The notes under the pieces: model-generated | The model's input: only the letters and a program-made list of their open reading frames with translations | What the model was told of the DNA's origin: nothing | Database searches by the model: none | Assembly: GCA_015863195.1 (NCBI GenBank) | Contig: JACBXO010000001.1 | Location: 1-64,000, forward strand | From: Aerococcaceae bacterium DSM 111022 | GTDB lineage: Bacteria; Bacillota; Bacilli; Lactobacillales; Aerococcaceae | Direction of reading: 5' to 3' | DNA length: 64,000 bases | Made by a program: the position numbers and the translations under genes | Shown: piece after piece, positions 36,154-44,549 of the stretch | How the letters are laid out: each line of letters opens with the position of its first letter | How positions within the stretch are numbered: position 1 is the stretch's first letter

Positions 36154-36176
36154 AAGCCCGTCACTGCAATGACGGA
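36154..36176 (-). terminator. Hairpin with terminator features on the minus strand
   Basis: Stem ccgtca/tgacgg extended by flanking pairs; on the minus strand it is followed by ctttttatt. On the plus strand there is no T-run. It would stop transcription running leftward, though no leftward gene is seen to its right. Confidence 0.4.
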
Positions 36177-36227
36177 CTTAGAAAAATATTCACTTAAATG
36201 ATACCAGAATTAAAGGGGATATGCAAA

Positions 36228-36782
36228 ATGTTAAGAGATAGCTTAGGTGTTTGGAAAGATATACCGGGTTATGAAGGTTATTACCAAGTCAGCACAGGTG
36301 GCAGAGTGAGAAGCGTTGATAGAGAGGTTATAGGTATTGACGGAAAAACCTACAGATATAGAGGTAAGGTATTAAAACTGAGATTAAACCATAAAGGTTA
36401 TCCGTATGTGAAGCTTAGTAAAGATAAAAATTATAAAAACATTACTACTCATATATTGGTAGCGAAAACTTTTATTAATAATCCCGAAAACAAACCTCAA
36501 GTAAATCATATAGATGCCGACAAAACCAACAACAATGTTAACAATTTAGAATGGGTTACAAATAAAGAAAATATGATGCACGCTTCAAAAAAAGGTTTAT
36601 TAAATAACAAGCATGAAAATAACCCTAATGCAATTTTGACTATAAAAGAAGTATTGGAAATCGCAGATTCATTAAAACGCAATGTTCCTATTAAAAAAAT
36701 AGCAAAGATATACAAGGTAAGCAGTGATTGTATTTATGACATTAAAAGAGGAAAAAACTGGAAAGAGGTTACGAATTTATGA
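36228..36782 (+). CDS. HNH homing endonuclease with NUMOD4 domain
   Basis: A 184-residue protein. Domain order: NUMOD4 ('WKDIPGYEGYYQVSTGGRVRS', here about residues 9-29), HNH_3 nuclease ('VNHIDADKTNNNVNNLEWVT', about 100-120) and a C-terminal helix-turn-helix-like NUMOD segment ('IKKIAKIYKVSSDCIYDIKRG'). Free-standing phage homing endonuclease that spreads by cutting alleles lacking it. ATG 36228 is preferred because it follows aaagggga; an upstream ATG at 36198 also opens the frame. Its stop overlaps the next ATG, so it is tightly inserted in the operon. Confidence 0.9.
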   Translation: MLRDSLGVWKDIPGYEGYYQVSTGGRVRSVDREVIGIDGKTYRYRGKVLKLRLNHKGYPYVKLSKDKNYKNITTHILVAKTFINNPENKPQVNHIDADKTNNNVNNLEWVTNKENMMHASKKGLLNNKHENNPNAILTIKEVLEIADSLKRNVPIKKIAKIYKVSSDCIYDIKRGKNWKEVTNL

Positions 36783-37030
36783 ATCAGATGGACATAAACA
36801 AAATGAGATTGTCAAAAATGACAATGGAACCGTTAGAACAACCAAGCGAATTGGTGGCATACGATTGGTTGAGTAGACCAATATTTTCAGATGATAACGA
36901 CGAATACATATTTCTGGATGGCGAATATATTTTAGACGAGCCAGACGAAATTAGAGCATACTTGCTACAACACGCAGTGATACTCGATACCATGCAAATT
37001 TATGAGGAGGTAAAGAATGAACTTATATGA
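36779..37030 (+). CDS. Small acidic phage protein, unknown
   Basis: An 83-residue acidic protein with no recognised domain. It starts at the atga overlap with the homing endonuclease gene and overlaps the Gp157 gene at its end by 14 bp, so it belongs to the recombination operon. Confidence 0.6.
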   Translation: MNQMDINKMRLSKMTMEPLEQPSELVAYDWLSRPIFSDDNDEYIFLDGEYILDEPDEIRAYLLQHAVILDTMQIYEEVKNELI

Positions 37031-37523
37031 ATTGAGTGACAGTTATCAGCAAATATTGGACTTGCTACAAAGTGTGGATACGACAGCAGAACCTGAATAT
37101 GCGCAGGCGTTAAGAGACACATTGGACAGCGTTAATGCTTCATTCGATGACAAAGCAGAGGGTTATGTATCAATTATCAATCAATTGAAATATGACATTG
37201 AAGTAGTCGCAAGCGAAATAAAGCGTTTATCAGAAAAGAAATCAGCGTTAGAAAACAACCGGAAGAAATTATCCGAAGTATTAACCGAGGAAATGGAAGG
37301 TACAGGCAAGACCAAAATTAAGACCCCACGTTTTAGTATATGGGTTCAAAATAACCCTGAATCGCTACAAGTGAAGGATGAAAGTCATATACCTAGTGAA
37401 TACTTCATCGAGCAAGCACCAAAGCTAGATAAGCGAGAGCTGCTTAAATACTTGAAGCTTAATCGCGACGAATCGCTGGAAGGTGTGGAAATCGTGCAAA
37501 CGCGAGGGGTGAGGTATCGATGA
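37017..37523 (+). CDS. Siphovirus Gp157-family protein
   Basis: A 168-residue protein of the Gp157 family: an N-terminal segment, a long coiled coil (about residues 40-100, 'DKAEGYVSIINQLKYDIEVVASEIKRL') and a C-terminal beta part ('IKTPRFSIWVQNNPESLQVKD'). Family members stand next to single-strand annealing or RecA-like proteins and DUF669 proteins in Gram-positive phages, as here, pointing to recombination or replication. Precise role unknown. ATG follows tgaggagg. Confidence 0.85.
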   Translation: MNLYELSDSYQQILDLLQSVDTTAEPEYAQALRDTLDSVNASFDDKAEGYVSIINQLKYDIEVVASEIKRLSEKKSALENNRKKLSEVLTEEMEGTGKTKIKTPRFSIWVQNNPESLQVKDESHIPSEYFIEQAPKLDKRELLKYLKLNRDESLEGVEIVQTRGVRYR

Positions 37524-37545
37524 CTTATAAAGGTGGTGAGAAACA

Positions 37546-38250
37546 TTGGAATTTATCAAAGCAAAAGATATTGAGCGATTTAACAATTGGTCGGTACTGA
37601 TCTATTCGGAGCCCGGTAAAGGTAAGACATCCATGGTCAAGTCGTTACAGGGTCGCACGCTTCTATTATCAGCGGATGGTATGTATCACGTTTTAGCTGA
37701 ATTAGATAATGTCGATATTGTCACGATCGACCCCAAAAAGTCACACGACGAATTAACTAACTTTTTAAAATTCGTATTTGAGCACCATGACAAGTACGAC
37801 AATATCGTCATCGATAACTTATCGACTTACCAAAAAATGTGGCTGAATGAACGAGCAAGGGAGACCACGAGTGGAAACCCCGAAATCCAACATTACGCCA
37901 TCATCGACCGAATAATGTTCGACACAATTTTATCACTCAAGAAATTAAATAAAAATTTATTGATATTTGCACACGAAAAACAAGTAGAAATCGTAAGGCA
38001 ATCAGGCGGTACTTATACGCAATTTCAGCCTGATTTAAGGAATTTAGATGCAATCATGGGTATTACCCCAATCGTTGGTCGACTTATCATATTTGCAAAC
38101 AAAGACACCAACGAAGATGAAAGAATCATTGTGTTGCAGCCGACACAGGCTACGCGAGCAAAAGACCAATTGATTGGCGATTTACCGACGATTGGACAAA
38201 TGGAGCTACTGCCAAAATTACAAAAAACAAACTTAAAGGAGAATGATTAA
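37546..38250 (+). CDS. Sak4/AAA_24-type RecA-fold ATPase
   Basis: A 234-residue single-domain P-loop ATPase: Walker A 'YSEPGKGKTS' (about residues 19-28), Walker B-like 'DNIVIDNLS' (about 84-92), and a RecA-like core. It belongs to the phage nucleotide-binding/AAA_24 group related to Sak4 recombinases, which act with an SSB partner in single-strand annealing or replication. The partner may be the SSB-like protein encoded next. It starts at TTG 37546 behind aaaggtggtg. Confidence 0.8.
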   Translation: MEFIKAKDIERFNNWSVLIYSEPGKGKTSMVKSLQGRTLLLSADGMYHVLAELDNVDIVTIDPKKSHDELTNFLKFVFEHHDKYDNIVIDNLSTYQKMWLNERARETTSGNPEIQHYAIIDRIMFDTILSLKKLNKNLLIFAHEKQVEIVRQSGGTYTQFQPDLRNLDAIMGITPIVGRLIIFANKDTNEDERIIVLQPTQATRAKDQLIGDLPTIGQMELLPKLQKTNLKEND

Positions 38251-38251
38251 T

Positions 38252-38746
38252 ATGTCAATTTTAGATGCAATGAAAATGGTTAAGGATTCAGGATTTAATG
38301 CAGGGGATGCAATCAACACATCAACAGGTTTAGGGTCAGGAATTTACCCAGTACGTATCAAACAAGCGGAGCGTTCAGAGTTCAAAGGTTACGAGCGTGC
38401 GAACATCATTTTAGAAGTAGTGTCAGGGGAAGCCAAAGATCGCTTAGAATTCTTAGAATTGAACTTCAGTGACAATCTACCTGATTTTGTTATCGAAAAG
38501 AATGGAAAGATCTTGCTGACACTCATCGACATTTTAGGAGTAAATCCAACCAAGTCACAACTTGCTGACCCTGAAGGTCTTGTCGAATACTTCCAAAGTC
38601 AAATCGGTAAGCAGTTCAAAATGGATTTAAAACTACGTCAAAACAAAAAGAACCCACAATATCCATACCGTGATTATGAATTTGATCGATTAGAAGATAG
38701 TCCATTTGGTGCTGCAGAAGGTGATACTGACGATTTTCCTTTCTAA
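38252..38746 (+). CDS. DUF669-type protein with SSB-like acidic tail
   Basis: A 164-residue protein with a beta-rich core ('SGIYPVRIKQAERSEFKGYERANIILEVVSG') of the DUF669 type and an acidic C-terminus ending DTDDFPF, like the DDIPF tip by which SSB proteins recruit repair and replication partners. Probably the phage single-strand DNA binding protein working with the Sak4-like ATPase. ATG 38252 is better spaced from the ribosome site (aaaggag) than the ATG at 38243. Last gene before the putative origin. Confidence 0.8.
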   Translation: MSILDAMKMVKDSGFNAGDAINTSTGLGSGIYPVRIKQAERSEFKGYERANIILEVVSGEAKDRLEFLELNFSDNLPDFVIEKNGKILLTLIDILGVNPTKSQLADPEGLVEYFQSQIGKQFKMDLKLRQNKKNPQYPYRDYEFDRLEDSPFGAAEGDTDDFPF

Positions 38747-38749
38747 TAA

Positions 38750-39080
38750 AGTGTAGCAAGCGAAGTTTGTGAAACTTTAAAAAGTGGCTACTAATGCCGT
38801 TGTATCAACGATTGTAGCGTGTAGCAAGAAGTGTAGCGTTTCTGTTGTAAAAACCGAAATACAACAAAAATAACAGATGAAAAGTGAAAATTCTTGCTAC
38901 TGCTACACGTTTGCTACATTTTTTGCTACAGCGTAAAACCTTGGGAGAGTAGGGCTTACACGATTTTGTAGCAATGTTACACCTAATAGAATTATTTTAC
39001 TCTTATATATATAAAAGAATCCCCTATATGATTTTTGCTACAAATGCAAATTTCACAAAGGGGATTGATATAGTAATGGC
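38750..39080. other. Putative phage replication origin with iteron-like repeats
   Basis: A 372-bp gap without genes holds ten copies of the hexamer GTAGC(A/G) or its complement. On the plus strand they are at 38753, 38814, 38821, 38833 and 38968; on the minus strand (read as tgctac) at 38895, 38901, 38912, 38924 and 39036. Most are extended to TTGCTACA. An AT-rich stretch (38988-39015, with tatatatata) follows, and the primase-like gene starts at 39119. Clustered repeats plus an AT-rich tract beside a replication gene is the usual layout of an origin. Confidence 0.65.
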
Positions 39081-39118
39081 TATTTAATTACCTCTATTGT
39101 AATCGAAAGGAGGACACA

Positions 39119-40966
39119 ATGCAAGAGAAACAAGAGATCATTTACGAGAAATCAAGAAAGAATTTAAAAAAAGTATTTAACCGCCTGAATGGGCGAGATG
39201 ATGGTGCAGCGAAGCACGTGGGCATGGAAGAAGTTTTGTTCTTAGCCATGGGTGGATATAACCGAACTTACGAGTTACTTATAAGCATGGGTTTAAATCC
39301 TACTGATATTGCAACATTCTCATCGCTTAAAATCACAGATAACTTTGTGCGAGAAACGCACTTGAAGAAAGTCCTATATATTAAAAAGATTAACTATTTA
39401 ACAAAAGTAGATAACTACGGCGAAGCTACCCAGCGATATCTGAATTTAAACGTGGCTGACGAATTCGAAGAGTCATTACTGGTATACAAACACGCGCACA
39501 GGTTCACTGGTGTAGGTGCAAAGAAAGTAGCATGGGTTAAGCCGACAGTGGTAGTCATGGATGACCCATCATTAAATTTACAGTTCAGTGGTCATCGATT
39601 AAGGTACGCAAACTTCATTGGGTTTGTGCAAGTGAAGAACCGAAACGCAAGTCCATACAATATTCTGTCCGAACTCAAGGGAGTGGAAGAGGCGGATAAG
39701 ATGATGTTCGCCATGTACCAAAAGAAAGAACTTGATGATCAAGTCATTATGGATGCACTCAATCAACTGCGAATGAACGTTCACCACGAGCTGGACGGAG
39801 AGTGGTATATAAAGCCATCTGATTATAAGCGTGTTGTGGGGTCGAATGAGGTGGCGAATGGTCTAAAAGAAATCAAAGAGCTAGGCATCACCCAACTCAA
39901 AAACAACAAACGCATTGGTAGCAGTGTGTCACGCTGGGTGGTTATCCCAGAAGAAGCCTTCAATTTCCAAGGGTTTGAATATAAAGATGAAGATGAAATC
40001 TTTGAAGAAGAAATCAGAGCTGAAGAAGAGCGCGAACGCTTGCTGGCAGAGCGACAAGAAAAGATGTTGGAAGAAATCATGAGCATCGAATTGCCGCTGA
40101 ATGTTCAAGCAGGTTACATAAGGGCAGAGATGGGTTACCTGAAAGACGAGACACTTCAGTCATTTATTGATGCGACGGACGAATTGTCTCAAGACCTTAA
40201 TTCATTGGAGTTATTAGAAGGTGCTACGACACAAGAAGAATACGATGAAATCAAAAAGAAAAACCTAGCATATTTCTTAGATGGGAATTATGCAAACAAC
40301 CGAAGAAGTGATGACAACTACGAAGGTGGCAGACGATTGATTGTGCTGGATGTGGACGAGGGTGAATATACGCGTTCGCAAATCGAAGACAAGCTTGAGT
40401 CTAATGGTTTATTCGGAATTGTCTATCCTACTGCACGCTACTATTTTGATGGTAGCCAACGCTGGAGATTGATCATGATGGCAGACGAAGAAATGGATAA
40501 GGAGAATTACAAGCACACTACGCGTGGAGTGGCAGAAATGCTTGGTTTAGAAGCAGACAGTGCTTCAAGTAAGATTAGTCAACTAATGGGTTATCCACTG
40601 GCTTCCAAAGATATTTCAACTGTCATCGGAACCATGGTCAGCGTTAGTCAGTTCAAGCCCGAACACAGGAGTCGTATTGTTGAGAATGTGGTTCGCTTTA
40701 GAGGCAATAGCTTTGAATCGACAAAATCATTACGAGATTTCAAACATAAGCAAGCAGACTTGCTCAATCGAGCATTAGAAACAGGTATACCGAAAGGTGA
40801 ACGGAATGAATCATATTATCAAATTATTAGATTCTTGCGAGACACACAGTCAAGCGACGAGTTTTCTAAATGGCACGAAGAAGCAGCCGAACTTGAAGAT
40901 AAAATCATTTCACAAATGTACACCGACGGTTTATCGGAAAGTGAGGTAGAACTATTATGCAGGTAG
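39119..40966 (+). CDS. Putative replication initiator / primase-like protein
   Basis: A 615-residue protein. The N-terminal half (1-330) is not recognised; residues about 300-345 are a charged helix. Residues about 405-505 resemble an archaeo-eukaryotic-type primase region: 'RRLIVLDVDEGEYT' (DxD-like metal motif), 'YPTARYYFDGSQRWRLIMM' and 'YKHTTRGVAEMLGLEADS...SQLMGYPL'; the usual histidine of the second motif is not obvious. The position beside the repeat cluster and ahead of a helicase suggests an initiator/primase. No DnaB- or D5-type helicase domain is present. ATG follows aaaggagga; the end overlaps the helicase gene by 10 bp. Confidence 0.6.
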   Translation: MQEKQEIIYEKSRKNLKKVFNRLNGRDDGAAKHVGMEEVLFLAMGGYNRTYELLISMGLNPTDIATFSSLKITDNFVRETHLKKVLYIKKINYLTKVDNYGEATQRYLNLNVADEFEESLLVYKHAHRFTGVGAKKVAWVKPTVVVMDDPSLNLQFSGHRLRYANFIGFVQVKNRNASPYNILSELKGVEEADKMMFAMYQKKELDDQVIMDALNQLRMNVHHELDGEWYIKPSDYKRVVGSNEVANGLKEIKELGITQLKNNKRIGSSVSRWVVIPEEAFNFQGFEYKDEDEIFEEEIRAEEERERLLAERQEKMLEEIMSIELPLNVQAGYIRAEMGYLKDETLQSFIDATDELSQDLNSLELLEGATTQEEYDEIKKKNLAYFLDGNYANNRRSDDNYEGGRRLIVLDVDEGEYTRSQIEDKLESNGLFGIVYPTARYYFDGSQRWRLIMMADEEMDKENYKHTTRGVAEMLGLEADSASSKISQLMGYPLASKDISTVIGTMVSVSQFKPEHRSRIVENVVRFRGNSFESTKSLRDFKHKQADLLNRALETGIPKGERNESYYQIIRFLRDTQSSDEFSKWHEEAAELEDKIISQMYTDGLSESEVELLCR

Positions 40967-42417
40967 CAATTAATTATTCAGAAGCATTAAGGAACAATAT
41001 AGCGCGCACATATACTTACTCACACGCGAGAAACGTACATGGTGTAGATATTGAACCTGAACGTTACGATCCAATCGTTTTCTTTAACGAATTGGCGAAA
41101 AAAGACCCATTTGGCGCGTTTATGGAACTTGATGGGTATGCCTTCAAAAATTCATTGAACGCTTTAATTCGATACGATATTCCTTACACTAAGGAGCAAG
41201 AACGACGAGCGAAGGTTTATCACGAAGTGGTAGAGGACATGAAACGTAATCGTTCGGATGTGTCCTATGGATATCAAGAAGATGTATCAAATACAGGGGT
41301 AGTTAAATACGCTGATCCACACATTTACACAACGAAATATACGATAGATGCTAGGAAGTTCATTGGTAAGCTTCCAAGAAACAAAAAGACATTCAATGTA
41401 TTGCACGATGAAAAAGTACCGGCTGGCTTAATGAATTCTATCGAACAGTTCAAGGCTCTTGAAAACAGCATTGAAAATCACGTTTCATGTTTGATTGGAG
41501 GTGCAGGTACAGGAAAGTCTTATGTGACATCCGCTATTGTAGAGCAACTTATATTAAATGATAAGAAAGTGGCTATTTTAGCACCCACACACAAAGCCAA
41601 AGAAGCATTGCAGACGAAATTAAAGCGGGGGCTGGTACAAACCATTCATTCTTTCGTTTATAACCCTAAAACAGTTGATGCAATTGTCATAGATGAAGCT
41701 GGGATGTTATCCACTGAATTAATAGCAAAACTAGGGAATATCTACAACGGTGAACAATTGGTGTTTGTGGGGGACAAGAACCAAATACCACCAGTGGATT
41801 ATGGCCGTCCTTTTGAACTTATTCAAGAATTGTTTCCAACGGTGTCATTGAAAGCGAACCGCCGCTCAGAGGCGGAAGACATTATCGCGCTAGGTCGAGA
41901 AATCATCGGAGAACCATTTAATGCAAATATCGGACAACATAACATCACGCAAGTAAACACGATTGAAGAAGCGTTTGAGCAGGGAGCGGAAGTGTTACTT
42001 ACTTTCACTAATGCGAATGTTAAGAAAGCAAACGAACAGCAACGGATAAAAAACGGTGAGCCTGCAATCCATCGCGACTTTAGTATTGGCGACAAAATCA
42101 TGGCTAAAACAAACACTGATCGATTCTTTAACGGACAATTGTTTACGATTGTGACATGGGACACCGCAACGGATGAAAAAGGGAATACAATCAATTTCAG
42201 AACACCTTACGAGCTATCTAACAACTTTGAGCTGGCATATGGACTAACTATCCATAAATCACAAGGTTCGGAGTGGGATGTCGTGGCTTACCAACCGACT
42301 GAAATGGACACTAAAAACCTAGCTTATGTGGCGGTAACGCGTGCTAAGCAAAAACTAATCATAGTGGGTGGATTCCCGCCTCAATTCAAGGAGGAGAGCA
42401 GTTGGATTCACCTTTAA
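40957..42417 (+). CDS. RecD-like SF1 DNA helicase
   Basis: A 486-residue helicase. After about 150 residues of unassigned sequence it has Walker A 'GGAGTGKS' (about residues 181-188), motif Ia 'LAPTHKAKEAL', motif II 'VIDEAGML', motif III 'VFVGDKNQIPPV' and the C-terminal UvrD_C_2 motifs 'TIHKSQGSEWD' and 'AYVAVTRAKQKL'. This is the RecD/Dda branch of superfamily 1 (5'-3' translocation in the family). It follows the primase-like gene directly (overlap 10 bp) and probably serves as the phage replicative or recombination helicase. Confidence 0.9.
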   Translation: MQVAINYSEALRNNIARTYTYSHARNVHGVDIEPERYDPIVFFNELAKKDPFGAFMELDGYAFKNSLNALIRYDIPYTKEQERRAKVYHEVVEDMKRNRSDVSYGYQEDVSNTGVVKYADPHIYTTKYTIDARKFIGKLPRNKKTFNVLHDEKVPAGLMNSIEQFKALENSIENHVSCLIGGAGTGKSYVTSAIVEQLILNDKKVAILAPTHKAKEALQTKLKRGLVQTIHSFVYNPKTVDAIVIDEAGMLSTELIAKLGNIYNGEQLVFVGDKNQIPPVDYGRPFELIQELFPTVSLKANRRSEAEDIIALGREIIGEPFNANIGQHNITQVNTIEEAFEQGAEVLLTFTNANVKKANEQQRIKNGEPAIHRDFSIGDKIMAKTNTDRFFNGQLFTIVTWDTATDEKGNTINFRTPYELSNNFELAYGLTIHKSQGSEWDVVAYQPTEMDTKNLAYVAVTRAKQKLIIVGGFPPQFKEESSWIHL

Positions 42418-42875
42418 AAATCATTGCATTTGACCAATCAACCACAGCGACTGGCTTTTGCATTATGGAAATGGGTACGGCTAACATCATCGAATCTGGC
42501 GTTATCCTACCCAAAAAGAATGACGAAACGATAGACCGAGTCACCTACACCATTAAGCGCTGCTTGAATCTAGTCCGCACCAATGAAGTGGCCTTCGTTT
42601 TTATCGAGGGTGTTCAAGTTCAACGCAACCCAGCGGTCTACGAAGTGCTTGCCAAACTCGCTGGAACACTAGAAGTGATGCTTTACGAGTCTGGCTACTT
42701 TGTCAACGTGGTAAAAGCAACGGAGTGGCGTAGGCGCGTTGGGATCAAGAGCAGAAAACGTGCCGAAGTAAAAAAAGAAGCAATAGAGATGGTAAAAGAA
42801 ATTTATGATTTGGAAGTCAGCGAGGACGAGGCCGAGGCGGTGCTTTTCGCCCGCGCATTTGCAAAGGAGAACTAA
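42402..42875 (+). CDS. RuvC-like Holliday junction resolvase
   Basis: A 157-residue RNase H-fold nuclease of the RuvC type: Asp11 in 'IAFDQSTTATGF', Glu69 in 'VFIEGVQVQ', and acidic residues at 141-145 ('SEDEAEAVLFA') matching the catalytic tetrad. Phage RuvC-like proteins resolve branched DNA before packaging. It starts at TTG 42402 preceded by aaggaggaga, inside the end of the helicase gene. Confidence 0.88.
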   Translation: MDSPLKIIAFDQSTTATGFCIMEMGTANIIESGVILPKKNDETIDRVTYTIKRCLNLVRTNEVAFVFIEGVQVQRNPAVYEVLAKLAGTLEVMLYESGYFVNVVKATEWRRRVGIKSRKRAEVKKEAIEMVKEIYDLEVSEDEAEAVLFARAFAKEN

Positions 42876-42876
42876 C

Positions 42877-43188
42877 ATGACAAACACAACTGATCTAAAC
42901 AAATTAACAAGCGCTATTAAATTATGGTCAACAGACCGCAACTTACACACACAAGACCACAAGATGCAGACGCTTAAAGTAGGCGAGGAAGTGGGCGAAT
43001 TATTTAAAGCCATCGTGACGAATGACGAAGCGCAAATTATTGATGCAGTGGGCGATACGTATGTAACGCTGGTTATTCTATGCCAGCAATTAGGCATTGA
43101 AATTGCAGATTGTGTGAGTGCAGCTTACGGAGAGATTAAAGACAGAAAAGGAAAACTTGTGGACGGAACATTTATCAAGGAGGGCTAA
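42877..43188 (+). CDS. MazG-like nucleotide pyrophosphohydrolase
   Basis: A 103-residue all-helical protein with the MazG/dUTPase-like motif 'EEVGELFKAIVTNDEAQIIDAVGDTYVTL', giving the ExxE...ExxD-type metal site. Phage MazG-like enzymes hydrolyse nucleoside triphosphates; the exact substrate is not evident. ATG 42877 follows aaaggaga, 1 nt after the resolvase stop. Confidence 0.85.
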   Translation: MTNTTDLNKLTSAIKLWSTDRNLHTQDHKMQTLKVGEEVGELFKAIVTNDEAQIIDAVGDTYVTLVILCQQLGIEIADCVSAAYGEIKDRKGKLVDGTFIKEG

Positions 43189-43191
43189 AGC

Positions 43192-43302
43192 ATGAAATTC
43201 CAACAACCATCTTTACACAATAAAGACCTCATTAAATATCTAAACGATTATATGACCGAATGGAACATCTCGCCTGAAGTTCTAGCGGAGGTCACGGAAT
43301 GA
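43192..43302 (+). CDS. Small phage protein of the cassette array
   Basis: A 36-residue protein (MKFQQPSLHNKDLIKYLNDY...) with no known domain. ATG 43192 follows aggagggc. It ends in ...LAEVTE with the junction gcggaggtcacggaATGA, in which its last codons serve as the ribosome site of the next gene. Confidence 0.5.
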   Translation: MKFQQPSLHNKDLIKYLNDYMTEWNISPEVLAEVTE

Positions 43303-43721
43303 TACCAAAATTTAGAGCGTGGCTAAAAAGCATAGAGGAAATGGTAGAAGTATTAGAAATTGACTTTTACAACAAAGAAGTAGCTTATATATGGACTGAA
43401 CAAGTTTCTGATTACGAGCTAGAACAAACACGAGAAGTAGATAAAATTGATGACCTTGTTTTAATGCAATCCACAGGTTTAAAAGACAAAAACGGCGTGG
43501 AGATTTTCGAGGGAGATATAGTTCATTGGATGACAGAGTTTACTTCTCCAATGGATATGCGAACCAAACGTAAAATTGATAGTAATAAGGAAGTTTATCA
43601 AAAAGAAAGCGGAGAATGGGGAATGGGCGAAGTGGGCAACACTTTGTCTGAGGAGCAGTTAAATGTGGAAGTTATCGGAAACATTTACGAGAACCCAGAA
43701 TTATTGGAGGTGGCGGAATGA
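43299..43721 (+). CDS. YopX-family phage protein
   Basis: A 140-residue protein of the YopX family: 'IPKFRAWLKSIEEMVEV' at the start, 'LMQSTGLKDKNGVEIFEGDIV' in the middle and 'VEVIGNIYENPELLEV' at the end. Function unknown; the family is common in early/middle regions of Firmicute phages. Start and stop both lie in atga overlaps with its neighbours. Confidence 0.88.
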   Translation: MIPKFRAWLKSIEEMVEVLEIDFYNKEVAYIWTEQVSDYELEQTREVDKIDDLVLMQSTGLKDKNGVEIFEGDIVHWMTEFTSPMDMRTKRKIDSNKEVYQKESGEWGMGEVGNTLSEEQLNVEVIGNIYENPELLEVAE

Positions 43722-43843
43722 ATAAAGATAAAGAGTGGGCACAAAAAGAAGTTGATAGATACTTATCTTATGAAGGGGTGAACGAAGCCAGAAACGCACT
43801 GGTATTCGCTAAAGGAGTAATCGACCAACTGGACGAACCAGAA
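43707..43843 (+). repeat. 137-bp exact direct repeat, copy 1
   Basis: Identical over 137 bp to 44762-44898 (offset 1055 bp). It covers the junction gaggtggcggaatga and the first 42 codons of the gene at 43718. Confidence 0.95.
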
Positions 43844-44137
43844 GTCTTGTCGCAGGAGTGGATAGAGGAACATAGAAAATCATACACAATGGAGGACTCG
43901 GTCGAAATATCCGATTTACAAAACCTACTCGTGCCGAAGCAGGAGAAAGTAGCCCGAGCGTATAAAGACGGTTACGAGAAAGGAAAACAGCACACTTTCT
44001 ACAAAGGCTACCTTGAAGGATTGGCAGATAAAGAAAAAGAACCCGAAACAGTCGCAAGTGTAATCGCAGACTTTTACAAATCGTTTGAGCGCTTTAAAGA
44101 GGTTATCAGCATGGAAGTAGAGGAGTTGGAAGAATGA
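43718..44137 (+). CDS. Phage protein, DUF1642-like
   Basis: A 139-residue acidic protein. The middle 'VLSQEWIEEHRKSY...DLQNLLVPKQE' recalls the DUF1642 family of streptococcal and lactococcal phages; the resemblance is moderate and the function is unknown. The first 42 codons lie in the 137-bp direct repeat and recur in the chimeric gene at 44773. Overlaps both neighbours by four bases. Confidence 0.65.
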   Translation: MNKDKEWAQKEVDRYLSYEGVNEARNALVFAKGVIDQLDEPEVLSQEWIEEHRKSYTMEDSVEISDLQNLLVPKQEKVARAYKDGYEKGKQHTFYKGYLEGLADKEKEPETVASVIADFYKSFERFKEVISMEVEELEE

Positions 44138-44334
44138 TTAATGTAGAAATTTTTATAAATGAAGCTATACCAGGCATGAAAAATCAAGTCGCAGTTATGA
44201 AAGGTAGTAAATCCAATTTATTCATTCGTGATGATATGGAGGGTGAAGAACCGTCAGTTATAATGCTGGACCATCAAACTGCTTTAAAAGTGGCTAATTG
44301 GATAATGGAAAACGTGGAGGAGGTGGCGGAATGA
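44134..44334 (+). CDS. Small phage protein of the cassette array
   Basis: A 66-residue protein ('INVEIFINEAIPGMKNQVAVMKGS') with no recognised domain, probably a small alpha/beta fold. Ends in ...VEEVAE; the same bases (gaggaggtggcggaatga) form the ribosome site and start of the next gene. Confidence 0.55.
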   Translation: MINVEIFINEAIPGMKNQVAVMKGSKSNLFIRDDMEGEEPSVIMLDHQTALKVANWIMENVEEVAE

Positions 44335-44549
44335 ACCCAATCCAACCAGAGCATTACAACAAAGGTGAAATAGATTTATTTGAAGCAGCGTATCGTACCA
44401 GACCTTTTAGCGAGGTTAGAGCCATCATGGAGTTTACGGCTGAAAGATATTTCAAGCGGGATAAAAATAACCGCTTAGAAGATATTGATAAAGGCATTTA
44501 TGTGATGCAGAGGTTAAGAGAGTATGAGGAGAAAGAGGTAGTAGAATGA
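44331..44549 (+). CDS. DUF3310-like phage protein
   Basis: A 72-residue protein ('IQPEHYNKGEIDLFEAAYRT...ERYFKRDKNNRLEDIDKGIYVMQRL') matching the DUF3310 family of small phage proteins of unknown function. ATG 44331 is fixed by the gaggaggtgg ribosome site; the open frame extends upstream only through the previous gene. Confidence 0.75.
   Translation: MNPIQPEHYNKGEIDLFEAAYRTRPFSEVRAIMEFTAERYFKRDKNNRLEDIDKGIYVMQRLREYEEKEVVE

Noticed and set aside
38747-39118. A hidden gene in the gap before the primase-like gene
   Set aside because: No frame of useful length with a start; the repeats and AT-rich tract explain the segment better as an origin.
43809-44057. Minus-strand frames within the small-gene array and within pheS, pheT, tape measure and Dit genes
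   Set aside because: They mirror well-supported plus-strand genes, have no ribosome sites and no recognisable domains.
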